The position numbers and the translations under genes were made by a program. This document shows positions 34,871-42,473 of a stretch of DNA of 64,000 nt, one piece after another. The stretch comes from Uliginosibacterium sp. 31-16. GTDB taxonomy: Bacteria > Pseudomonadota > Gammaproteobacteria > Burkholderiales > Rhodocyclaceae. The notes beneath the pieces are model-generated. The model made no database searches. It saw only the letters and a list, made by a program, of their open reading frames with translations, and was not told where the DNA came from. The stretch covers positions 1-64,000 of the forward strand of contig NZ_JAVALZ010000006.1 in assembly GCF_030730865.1 (NCBI RefSeq), written 5' to 3'. Numbering within the stretch: the stretch's first letter is position 1; each line of letters starts with the position of its first letter.

Positions 34871-37075
34871 CTAGCCCCGACTGACCGACACCACCCCCTG
34901 CACTTCACCAATCTGCTGGATGGCGCGCTGGACGGGTTCGGTGCCAGTCACTTCAATGGTGAAGCGCATGTGGGCACGGCCGGATTTCGACACGGTATTC
35001 ACGCCGATGACATTGAGCTTGTCACGCGTGAATACATCCGAGATATCGCGCAGCAGACCGGGGCGGTCATGTGCCTCCAGTGCAATATCGACCGGGAACA
35101 CTTCGTTGTGTTGCTTGGCGTGCGTGGCGTGCGTCCCCCACTCGGCCGGCACGATGCGCTCCGGATGGTGGCGGGCGATGTTCTGGAAGCTGGAGCAATC
35201 AGAACGGTGAATCGACACACCGCGCCCGCGTGTGACGAAGCCCTGGATCGCATCCGGTGGCACCGGCTTGCAGCACCGCGCCAGTTGCGTCAGCAAGCGT
35301 CCGACCCCCACCACCAGCACCTTGTCTTCCGAACTGGGCTTGTGGCTTTGACGAATGATCAACTCCGGCTCGGGCGCGACAGGCACCTCGGGCAGCACGG
35401 CGTTGTGGATCTGACGCCCGCTGATGTCCCCGCGTCCGACCGCCAGATAGAAGCTGTGCGTATCCTTGAAGCCGAGCTTGCTGGCCAGATCATCCTGATT
35501 GGCCTGGGTCATGCCGCCGCGCTGCAGTTCCTTGAGGACAATGGCTTTGCCATGCGCAGCGGTTTCCTCCTCCTCCTGCTGCACGAACCAGCGCCGCACC
35601 TTGGCACGCGCATTCGAGGTAACGAGGTAGCCCTGCTGCGGGTTGAGCCAGTCGCGCGAAGGCCCGCCCTGCTTGGCGGTGACAATCTCGACCTTCTGCC
35701 CGCTCTGCAGGGGCGTGTCCAGCGGCACCATCTGACCATCGACCTTGGCACCGCGGCAGCGATGGCCCAGATCGGTGTGCAGGCGATAGGCGAAGTCGAT
35801 CGGCGTGGCGCCGGCGGCGAGGTCAATCACGCGCCCCTGCGGCGTCACCACATACACCGTGTCGTCGAGCGCGGCAGCCTTGGTGTGCTCTTCCCACATG
35901 GCGCCGTCGGTGACCTCGTCACGCCAGCTCAGCAGATTGCGCAACAGGGCGATCTTCTCGTCGTAATCCGAGCCGCCGTCCTTGGCGCCTTCCTTGTAGC
36001 GCCAGTGCGCCGCCACGCCCATCTCGGCATGGCGATGCATGTCGCGGGTGCGGATCTGCACTTCCATCGAACGTCCGTCGGCGGTGCGCACGGCGGTATG
36101 CAGGGACTGATAGTTGTTGCCCTTGGGTTTGAGGATGTAGTCGTCAAACTCCTTGGCAATCGGCTCCCACAGTTCATGCACCAGGCTCAGCACGGCATAG
36201 CAGTCGCGCACTTCGTCGACCAGCACGCGCAAGGCGCGCACGTCATAGACCTGATCGAAGTCGACGTTCTTGTTACGCATCTTGTTCCAGATGCTGTAGA
36301 TGTGCTTGGGGCGGCCATACACCTCGGCTCCCGTCACACCGATCGCTGCGACGTCATGTTTGAGCCGGTCGATCGATTCGGCGATGAATGCCTCGCGCTC
36401 CACGCGGCGCTCGTCGAGCTGTTTGGCAATTTTCTTGTAGGTGTCCGGCTCCAGAAAGCGGAAGGACAGATCCTCCAGCTCCCACTTCAGTTGCCACACC
36501 CCCAGGCGATTGGCCAGCGGGGCGTAGAGATCCATGCTCTCGCGGGCGATGTCGAGATTGGTGCATTCCTTGTGGGCGGCGAAATGGCGCAGGGTCTGCA
36601 CGCGGGAGGCCAGGCGCAGCAACACCACCCGGATGTCTTCGGCCAGCGCCAGCACCATCTTGCGCAGCACTTCGGTCTGCGCGCGCAAATCGGCCGGCGT
36701 GCCGGTTTCGGTGCGCGAAGTCATCTGCAACCGGTTCAGCCGCCGCAAGCCTTCAGCAAGCTTGGCAATCAGAGGGCCGAAGGCTTCCTCGATATGTTCG
36801 TCGGCCTTGGCATCGAATTCATGCAGTGCAAACAACAGCGCGGCGACCCGTGCATCCGCATCCAGCCGCAGCGAAACCGCGATCAGGGCCATGCCTAGCG
36901 CGTGTTCCCATACCCCTTCGCCGCTGGAGAGCTGGCGATCGCCATAGCAGGATTGGGCAAGCTCGACGGCACGCGCCAGCATGCTGCGCGACTCGGGCGG
37001 CAGACCTGCGGCGAGAACTTCGTCAAAAGGGGTTTCGCCATCGGTATTGGCGACTGAGTGCTGAACGGAAACCAT
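34871..37075 (-). CDS. relA: (p)ppGpp synthetase, RelA type
   Basis: Ribosome-associated synthetase of the stringent response, 734 residues. The N-terminal HD hydrolase region is degenerate: the HD pair is replaced (FALHEFDAKADEHIEEAFG), so hydrolase activity is not expected. The synthetase domain has VYGRPKHIYSIWNKM and the acidic EFDDYILKPKGNNYQSLHTAV. EFDD is the ExDD form of monofunctional RelA rather than the RxKD of bifunctional SpoT/Rel. TGS (about 400-465), a zinc-finger/helical region and a C-terminal ACT domain follow. A separate SpoT must be present elsewhere in the genome. Confidence 0.95.
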   Translation of the reverse strand: MVSVQHSVANTDGETPFDEVLAAGLPPESRSMLARAVELAQSCYGDRQLSSGEGVWEHALGMALIAVSLRLDADARVAALLFALHEFDAKADEHIEEAFGPLIAKLAEGLRRLNRLQMTSRTETGTPADLRAQTEVLRKMVLALAEDIRVVLLRLASRVQTLRHFAAHKECTNLDIARESMDLYAPLANRLGVWQLKWELEDLSFRFLEPDTYKKIAKQLDERRVEREAFIAESIDRLKHDVAAIGVTGAEVYGRPKHIYSIWNKMRNKNVDFDQVYDVRALRVLVDEVRDCYAVLSLVHELWEPIAKEFDDYILKPKGNNYQSLHTAVRTADGRSMEVQIRTRDMHRHAEMGVAAHWRYKEGAKDGGSDYDEKIALLRNLLSWRDEVTDGAMWEEHTKAAALDDTVYVVTPQGRVIDLAAGATPIDFAYRLHTDLGHRCRGAKVDGQMVPLDTPLQSGQKVEIVTAKQGGPSRDWLNPQQGYLVTSNARAKVRRWFVQQEEEETAAHGKAIVLKELQRGGMTQANQDDLASKLGFKDTHSFYLAVGRGDISGRQIHNAVLPEVPVAPEPELIIRQSHKPSSEDKVLVVGVGRLLTQLARCCKPVPPDAIQGFVTRGRGVSIHRSDCSSFQNIARHHPERIVPAEWGTHATHAKQHNEVFPVDIALEAHDRPGLLRDISDVFTRDKLNVIGVNTVSKSGRAHMRFTIEVTGTEPVQRAIQQIGEVQGVVSVSRG

Positions 37076-37145
37076 GCGCCGGATTATCCCACACCGGCCC
37101 CCGGCTTCTCGCTACCCTATGGGGAAAACCTGACCCGCCCGCCCC

Positions 37146-37907
37146 ATGTTTGCCGCCCTGTTTGCCAGATTTTTCCAGCGCACCGACCGCACCGCCAGCG
37201 TAGCCGCCAGCCTGTGGCAGGCCGTTGAAGCCAGCCTGCCCTGCCTCGCCCATCTGAATCCTGAAGAACGCCAGGCACTGCGCGAGATGGCGCTGGACTT
37301 CCTGGACCACAAGGTTTTCAGTGGTGCAGCGGACTTCGAGCCGGACAATTTCGCGCGCCTGTCGATTGCCCTGCAGGCCTGCCTGCCGGTGCTCAAGCTG
37401 GGACTTGAGGCTTACGCCGGCTGGCGCGGGATCATCGTGTATCCGGGCGACTTCATCATCCCGCGCCGCGAAGTCGACGAGAACGGCCTGCTCCACGAAT
37501 ATGAAGAAGACGCTTTGGGTGAATCCTGGGACGGCGGGCCGGTGGTGCTCTCCTGGTTCGATGACCCGGCCGATTACGCAGGCGCCAATGTCGTCATCCA
37601 CGAATTCGCCCACAAGCTGGACATGCTCGCCGGCGAGCCCGACGGCATGCCTCCCCTGCATGCCGGCATGAACGTGGAGGCCTGGCGGGAAGCCTTCGAT
37701 GCGGCGTATGAAGACTTCTGCCAGCGTGTCGACGCGGAGGAGAACACCGAGCTCGATCCCTACGCCGCTGAACACCCGGCGGAGTTCTTCGCGGTCGCCT
37801 CGGAAGCCTTCTTCACCGCGCCGGACGAGCTTTTCCGCGACTACCCTGCCGTATACCGGCAACTGGCGGCCTTCTACAGGCAGGACCCGCGCAAAGCCAC
37901 GCCCTGA
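37146..37907 (+). CDS. mtfA: MtfA-type zinc metallopeptidase (M90)
   Basis: The 253-residue cytosolic peptidase (E. coli MtfA has 265). The gluzincin motif HEFAHKLD has His152, Glu153 and His156, and a third ligand Glu is in the AEFFAVASEAFF region near 220. In E. coli MtfA binds the glucose repressor Mlc and relieves ptsG; a PTS link is not visible here. It is transcribed divergently from relA with a 70-bp gap. Confidence 0.9.
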   Translation: MFAALFARFFQRTDRTASVAASLWQAVEASLPCLAHLNPEERQALREMALDFLDHKVFSGAADFEPDNFARLSIALQACLPVLKLGLEAYAGWRGIIVYPGDFIIPRREVDENGLLHEYEEDALGESWDGGPVVLSWFDDPADYAGANVVIHEFAHKLDMLAGEPDGMPPLHAGMNVEAWREAFDAAYEDFCQRVDAEENTELDPYAAEHPAEFFAVASEAFFTAPDELFRDYPAVYRQLAAFYRQDPRKATP

Positions 37908-37971
37908 GCGCGTCTCCCGGGCATAGCCAAATTTGATTGGCTTCCGCCCTGAACGGCTTCCTAGGCTGATA

Positions 37972-38099
37972 GACCGGGCAAAACTCCAGTTCCAGACAGA
38001 GACGAGACACGAAGACGAGCCGCTGACAGTGCTGTAGCACGGCCAGGCGAAGTCGACAAAGTATCGTCTCTGTCTGGGGCTGGAATAACAGGCCCGGTC
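37972..38099. repeat. Isolated 128-bp interrupted inverted repeat
   Basis: The left arm, 37972-38005, starts GACCGGGC, has CCAG in the middle and ends CCAGACAGAGACGA. The right arm, 38064-38099, is the reverse complement of the same three blocks (8, 4 and 14 bp), with short asymmetric bulges between them. The 58-bp centre holds a small GTGC/GCAC hairpin. It occupies most of the space between mtfA and the attachment-family gene and does not belong to the dispersed family. No T-tract follows, so it is not a normal terminator. Confidence 0.85.
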
Positions 38100-38127
38100 A
38101 TCCCGTCTCACTTCCAAGGAGCTTCCC

Positions 38128-38529
38128 ATGTCGATTACCTGGATCGTCGTTGCCAACGCCCGTCATGCCCGCATCTTTGCCCAGAATGGCCCGAACAAAG
38201 CCCTCGAACTGGTGCAGGAATCCGCGCTGGACGAAGACGCGACGGCGATGCCGGAATCCGTCGGGCGGGCCTCTCCACGGCGAGGGCAGCCCGAGCGCAA
38301 CGGGGCGCGCAGCTTTGCCCACCAGATCGGCAGCGAGCTGTGCAGCGGACGAAGTCGAGGGCGCTTCAGTCGGGCCATCCTCGTCGCGCCACCCGCCTTC
38401 ATGGGCATGCTCAACGCCGAGCTGGACGCACCCACCGCGTCGCTGGTCAGCAGCCGCCTGGACAAGGATTACACCCGCAGCCAGACTCAGGAACTCAGCG
38501 GACACCTGAGCCAGTGCCTGTGCATCTGA
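38128..38529 (+). CDS. Host attachment protein family (PF10116)
   Basis: The 133-residue protein opens TWIVVANARHARIF, typical of the family named after an Agrobacterium protein needed for attachment to plant cells. The later FMGMLNAELDAPTASLVSSRLDKDYT is also characteristic. There is no signal peptide, so a cytosolic role is likely despite the name. The true biochemical function of the family is not established. It is a single gene between two repeat elements. Confidence 0.8.
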   Translation: MSITWIVVANARHARIFAQNGPNKALELVQESALDEDATAMPESVGRASPRRGQPERNGARSFAHQIGSELCSGRSRGRFSRAILVAPPAFMGMLNAELDAPTASLVSSRLDKDYTRSQTQELSGHLSQCLCI

Positions 38530-38830
38530 GGGCTTAGGGATCGCTCCGGAGAGCCGCTTCTGTCAAGGCTCTCCGGCTTGACTGCTTGAAGACCCTCACT
38601 GGACAAGCCTCTGCGGCATACCTGCCTGAAGAGTTCCGCCAGAAGCGGCTCTCCGGGCCAACAGGAAAACACACCTCACACATGGCCGCCAGATGAATCC
38701 GGCCCGGCCAAAACCCCGTACCGGCGCCCGCTCACGGAAACTTTAGCCCGCACGCAAACCTCAGAACGCGGAACTCCGCCACCGGCGGCTGTAGAATCGC
38801 ACCCTGATCTTCACTCGCGGTTCCTTCCAC
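38530..38830. other. 301-bp intergenic region
   Basis: The first 135 bp are a double copy of the dispersed repeat (next entry). The rest is GC-rich with no gene and no clear promoter box before the acyltransferase gene. Confidence 0.5.
38546..38665. repeat. Dispersed intergenic inverted repeat, copy 5 (double unit)
   Basis: The first unit is a perfect 10-bp hairpin, CCGGAGAGCC (38546-38555) with GGCTCTCCGG (38567-38576), 17 bp after the stop of the upstream gene. The second unit has AAGCCTCTGCGGCATACC, TGAAGAG and AAGCGGCTCTCCGGG. Confidence 0.8.
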
Positions 38831-39709
38831 ATGCTGCGCTGGCTTCCCGCCCCCCTCAAGGCCCTGTTCGTCGCTCTGGCGATTGCCCTCAACACCCTGA
38901 CGGTGTTCGTCGCCTTCATCCCGTTTGCGCTGCTCAAGCTGTGCATCCCCTTGCGCCCGCTGCGCGTCTTCGCCGACCGTTGCCTGACCGCGTTGGCCGA
39001 TGCCTGGGTGCGCGTCAATGGTCTGTGGATGAGCGCCATCGAGCGGCGTGACTGGCAGATTTCCGGCACCGACAAGCTGCATCTCAAGGGCTGGTATCTG
39101 GTGAGCTGCAATCACCAGAGCTGGGCAGACATCCTCATCCTGCAGCGGGTCTTCCTCGGCAAGATTCCGTTCCTGAAATTCTTTCTCAAGAAAGAACTGA
39201 TCTACATCCCGGTCATCGGCCTGGCATGGTGGGCACTGGATTTCCCCTTCATGCGCCGCGGCGGCAAGACGCTCTCGTCAGCCGCTGCCGACATGGCCAC
39301 CGCACGCAAATCCTGCGAAAAATTCCGCCACATCCCGACCTCGGTGATCAATTTCGTCGAAGGCACGCGCTTCACCGCCGCCAAACATCAGCAGCAGAAG
39401 TCGCCCTACACGCACCTGCTCAAACCCAAGAGCGGTGGCGCTTCAATCGCCTTGGGCACCATGGGCGAGCTGTTCGAAGCCCTGCTCGACGTGACCATCG
39501 TCTACCCCGATGGCGTGCCCTCTTTCTGGCACGTCATGACCGGGCGCATGGGCCGCGTGCTCGTGACCGTCAACAAGGTCGCGATTCCGGCCGAGTTCAT
39601 TGGTGAAGCCGCCAGCCGCGATCCGCAATACCGCTCGAAGATCCAGGCCTGGCTGAATGATCAGTGGGCAGACAAGGATCGCCACATCGGCGAATTGCTG
39701 GGTCGCTGA
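38831..39709 (+). CDS. Membrane acyltransferase of the PlsC family (YihG-like)
   Basis: The 292-residue protein has an N-terminal hydrophobic helix (about 10-35). The HX4D acyltransferase motif is NHQSWAD (His95, Asp100), and the second motif FVEGTRFT is near 178. The long LCLAT/YihG-type form, rather than the short PlsC, fits the length and the spacing. It likely acylates a lysophospholipid or glycerophosphate at the inner membrane. The exact substrate cannot be read from sequence. Confidence 0.85.
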   Translation: MLRWLPAPLKALFVALAIALNTLTVFVAFIPFALLKLCIPLRPLRVFADRCLTALADAWVRVNGLWMSAIERRDWQISGTDKLHLKGWYLVSCNHQSWADILILQRVFLGKIPFLKFFLKKELIYIPVIGLAWWALDFPFMRRGGKTLSSAAADMATARKSCEKFRHIPTSVINFVEGTRFTAAKHQQQKSPYTHLLKPKSGGASIALGTMGELFEALLDVTIVYPDGVPSFWHVMTGRMGRVLVTVNKVAIPAEFIGEAASRDPQYRSKIQAWLNDQWADKDRHIGELLGR

Positions 39710-39719
39710 AGCGGGATCA

Positions 39720-39833
39720 CTGAAGAGCCTCTTCCGGCAAGCTTCTGCAGGCAGGCTTGTTGCAAAACAGCGCCCAGCGCGGAGTTCCCGAATGCCTGCT
39801 GAAGAGCAGCACGACATGCGGCTCTGCGGGCGG
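39720..39833. repeat. Dispersed intergenic inverted repeat, copy 6 (double unit)
   Basis: Sits between the convergent acyltransferase and moaE genes. It shows GAAGAGCCTCTTCCGGC, TGCAGGCAGGC, AATGCCTGCTGAAGAGC and ATGCGGCTCTGCGGGC. Confidence 0.75.
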
Positions 39834-39852
39834 GTCGATGTGCAGGACGGCT

Positions 39853-40293
39853 TTACGCCCAGCGCGCCAGCGCGGCTTCGTCACTGTCGCGGGCATCCAC
39901 CCAGCGCGCGCCCTCGGGGGTTTCTTCCTTCTTCCAGAACGGGGCACGAGTCTTCAGATAGTCCATGATGAAAGCGCAGGCTTCGAAGGCGGCAGCGCGA
40001 TGGCTGCTGGCGACGCCGACGAAGACAATGCGTTCGCCGGGCAGGAGCCGGCCGACACGATGGATTACACGCACGGCCTGCAGCGGCCAGCGTGCTTCGG
40101 CCTGAGCCACGATGCCGGCCAGGGCTTTCTCGGTCATCGCCGGATAGTGTTCAAGGCTCATGGCGACAAGCCCGCCATCGCCACGCACCAGACCGAGAAA
40201 AGTGGCGATGGCACCGATATCGCTGCGCCCGGCAGAGAGAGCTGCGGTTTCAGCGGCGAGATCGAAGTCTTCGTGCTGCACGCTTACCGCCAT
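39853..40293 (-). CDS. moaE: Molybdopterin synthase catalytic subunit
   Basis: Inserts two sulphurs into precursor Z together with MoaD. The 146 residues include the family pattern IGAIATFLGLVR, LEHYPAMTEK and the C-terminal PFWKKEETPEGARWVDA with the active-site Lys pair. It follows moaD by one base. The moaA, moaB and moaC genes are not here. Confidence 0.93.
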   Translation of the reverse strand: MAVSVQHEDFDLAAETAALSAGRSDIGAIATFLGLVRGDGGLVAMSLEHYPAMTEKALAGIVAQAEARWPLQAVRVIHRVGRLLPGERIVFVGVASSHRAAAFEACAFIMDYLKTRAPFWKKEETPEGARWVDARDSDEAALARWA

Positions 40294-40294
40294 A

Positions 40295-40552
40295 TCAGCC
40301 TCCGGTTACGGGCGGGAAAAAGGCGATTTCATCACCCTCTGCCAGCGGGCTGGCAGCCTGCGCCAGGCTCTGGTTGACGGCCGCCCGCACGGCTTTGTCC
40401 GGAGCCAATGCACTCCAGTCACCGCCGCGCGCGCACAGCCATTCACGCAAACCGCCCGCCGTGGTGACGCCAGCCGGCAAGCTTTCCAGCGTTTCTTCGG
40501 CGCACCCCAGTGTTTCACGCAGGCTGGCGAAGTAGAGGATCTTCACGCTCAC
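40295..40552 (-). CDS. moaD: Molybdopterin synthase sulphur carrier subunit
   Basis: The 85-residue ubiquitin-like protein ends in the required Gly-Gly (PPVTGG), the site of thiocarboxylation. It starts MSVKILYFASLRE, typical of MoaD. The start overlaps the moeA stop (ATGA), so moeA-moaD-moaE form one unit. Confidence 0.92.
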   Translation of the reverse strand: MSVKILYFASLRETLGCAEETLESLPAGVTTAGGLREWLCARGGDWSALAPDKAVRAAVNQSLAQAASPLAEGDEIAFFPPVTGG

Positions 40553-41736
40553 AGCGCACCTCCGAAAGGAATGAAGGCAACCGTATCGCCGGGCTGGATC
40601 ACCTGTCCCGGCGGGTTGCTGACGAAGCCGTCGGCCCAGGCGCAGGAGCTGAGCACGCCACTGCCCTGCTTCGGGTAGAGATCCAGCCCGCCTGCGGCAT
40701 TACAGCGCACACGCAGGAATTCGCGCACCGGGCCGGCCTTGGGCCAGGCGAAATCGGCGCGCACCGCCAGCGGCCGCGGCAGCACCTCGGCCTCGCCCTG
40801 GCGCCGGCGGATGTAGGGCTGCGCGAGCATCAGGAAAGTGGCGAAGCTGGAGACGGGATTGCCCGGCAGGCCGATGAAGGGCGTATCGGCGACGCGCCCC
40901 AGCGCAAAGGGCTTGCCGGGCTTGATGGCGACCTTCCAGGTATCCAGCGCGCCTTCCGCCTGCACGGCGGCCTTGACGTGATCTTCCTCGCCCACCGACA
41001 CTCCGCCACAGGTGAGCACCAGATCGTGGTCTGCAGCGGCCGCACGCAAGGCGGCACGGGTGGCGGCAAGATCATCCGGGATGATGCCCAGATCGGTAAC
41101 GGCACACCCCAGCGCCCCGAGCAGGCCGTGCAGCACGTAGCGGTTGGAGTTGTAGATCTGGCCGGGCCCGAGCGGCGCGCCAGGCATCACCAGTTCGTCG
41201 CCAGTGAAGAACACCGCCACCCGCAAGGGCACAAACACCTCGACCTGCGCCACGCCGATCGACGCGAGCAAGCCCATGTGTGCCGCGCCGAGCCGCGTGC
41301 CGGCGGGCAGCACTTCTGCACCGATGGCAATGTCTTCGCCGGCACGGCGGATGTTCTCACCGGATTTCGGAGCGTGCTCGATGCGTACGTCCGCATCGTC
41401 GGCCACGCATTTTTCCTGCATCACCACGGCGTCCGCCCCGGCGGGGATCGGCGCGCCGGTGAAGATGCGTGCGACCGTGCCCGGCCGCAAGGGCTGCGGG
41501 CTGCTGCCGGCGGGAATGCGCTGGCTGATCGCGAGTACCGAGCCGGCCTTCACGTCGTCCAGGCGCAGGGCATAGCCATCCATGGCGGAGTTGTCGGCCG
41601 GCGGCACGTTGAGCGTGGCACAGACCGGCACGGCGAGCACCCGACCCAGTGCCAGATGCGTGGTCAGGCTTTCACGGCGGACGGGCGGCTGCGCTGCCGC
41701 GAGCAGGGTTTCGAGCGCGTGTTCGTAGCTGAGCAT
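40549..41736 (-). CDS. moeA: Molybdopterin molybdenumtransferase
   Basis: Inserts molybdenum into adenylated molybdopterin. The 395 residues show the family marks VPPADNSAMDGYA, GTVARIFTGAPIPAGADAVVMQE and TCGGVSVGEEDHVK. The C-terminal domain (about 320-395) is complete. It is the second gene after mobB, with a 63-bp gap. Confidence 0.94.
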   Translation of the reverse strand: MLSYEHALETLLAAAQPPVRRESLTTHLALGRVLAVPVCATLNVPPADNSAMDGYALRLDDVKAGSVLAISQRIPAGSSPQPLRPGTVARIFTGAPIPAGADAVVMQEKCVADDADVRIEHAPKSGENIRRAGEDIAIGAEVLPAGTRLGAAHMGLLASIGVAQVEVFVPLRVAVFFTGDELVMPGAPLGPGQIYNSNRYVLHGLLGALGCAVTDLGIIPDDLAATRAALRAAAADHDLVLTCGGVSVGEEDHVKAAVQAEGALDTWKVAIKPGKPFALGRVADTPFIGLPGNPVSSFATFLMLAQPYIRRRQGEAEVLPRPLAVRADFAWPKAGPVREFLRVRCNAAGGLDLYPKQGSGVLSSCAWADGFVSNPPGQVIQPGDTVAFIPFGGAL

Positions 41737-41799
41737 GTTCGTGGGGAGCGTGGAGTCGAAAATCGGATTTTTGAGAAGCGTGGCAACGGCTTCCTTGAT

Positions 41800-42294
41800 T
41801 CAGGCCAGTTCCGTAAACCGCAGGATGTAAGCGGCAATCGCCGGCGGGTCATTCAGGTCCAGCACGGGCAGCTCGACGGCCAGCGGGGCATCACTGGCAA
41901 TGGCCACCACATTGGGGAATTCGGTGTGAAAGAAAGGTTTGCCTACAGCGGGGCGATGCACTTCGATCTTGGGCAGTTCAGCCGACTTGAAACCTTCCAC
42001 CAGCACCAGGTCGCAAGGCGACAGATGCGACACCAGCTCGGCCAGCGTGGGCTGGTCTTCATCACGCAATTCGCGCATCAGCGCCCAGCGCGCCGCACCC
42101 GCCAGCATCACCTCGGAGGCGCCAGCCTCGCGGAAGCGAAAGGAATCCTTGCCGGGGCGGTCGATGTCAAATCCGTGGTGGGTGTGCTTGACCAGTGAAA
42201 CTTTCAGTCCGCGTGCCGTAAACAAGGGAATGAGATGTTCAATCAGGGTCGTCTTGCCTGAACCGGACCAGCCGGAAATACCGAAGAGCTTCAT
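41800..42294 (-). CDS. mobB: Molybdopterin-guanine dinucleotide biosynthesis protein MobB
   Basis: GTP-binding accessory protein for molybdenum cofactor guanylation. The 164 residues begin KLFGISGWSGSGKTTLIEHLI, which holds the P-loop GWSGSGKTT, and VKHTHHGFDIDRPGKDSF follows. It is the first gene of the mobB-moeA-moaD-moaE run. mobA is not beside it. Confidence 0.92.
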   Translation of the reverse strand: MKLFGISGWSGSGKTTLIEHLIPLFTARGLKVSLVKHTHHGFDIDRPGKDSFRFREAGASEVMLAGAARWALMRELRDEDQPTLAELVSHLSPCDLVLVEGFKSAELPKIEVHRPAVGKPFFHTEFPNVVAIASDAPLAVELPVLDLNDPPAIAAYILRFTELA

Positions 42295-42473
42295 GAGGAG
42301 ACTCCAGACGTGATGCCGGATTGTAAGCGCAGCAAGCAGCTGCGCGCTCGGGAAGCCGCCTTTCTGCCGCCCCCCGGCAATGGCTGCAGCGGAAACAGTG
42401 ACTTTCGGGCGTCCACCACCCTTGCAGGCAGGCCGGCTGCTAGGCTGCTGGCGTCCCTTGGTTTGCCTTGCCG

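Noticed and set aside
34970-36898. 642-codon open frame on the plus strand opposite relA
   Set aside because: It is the antisense shadow of relA in GC-rich DNA. The composition is rich in His, Gln, Arg and Leu runs with no domain, and relA has all expected motifs.
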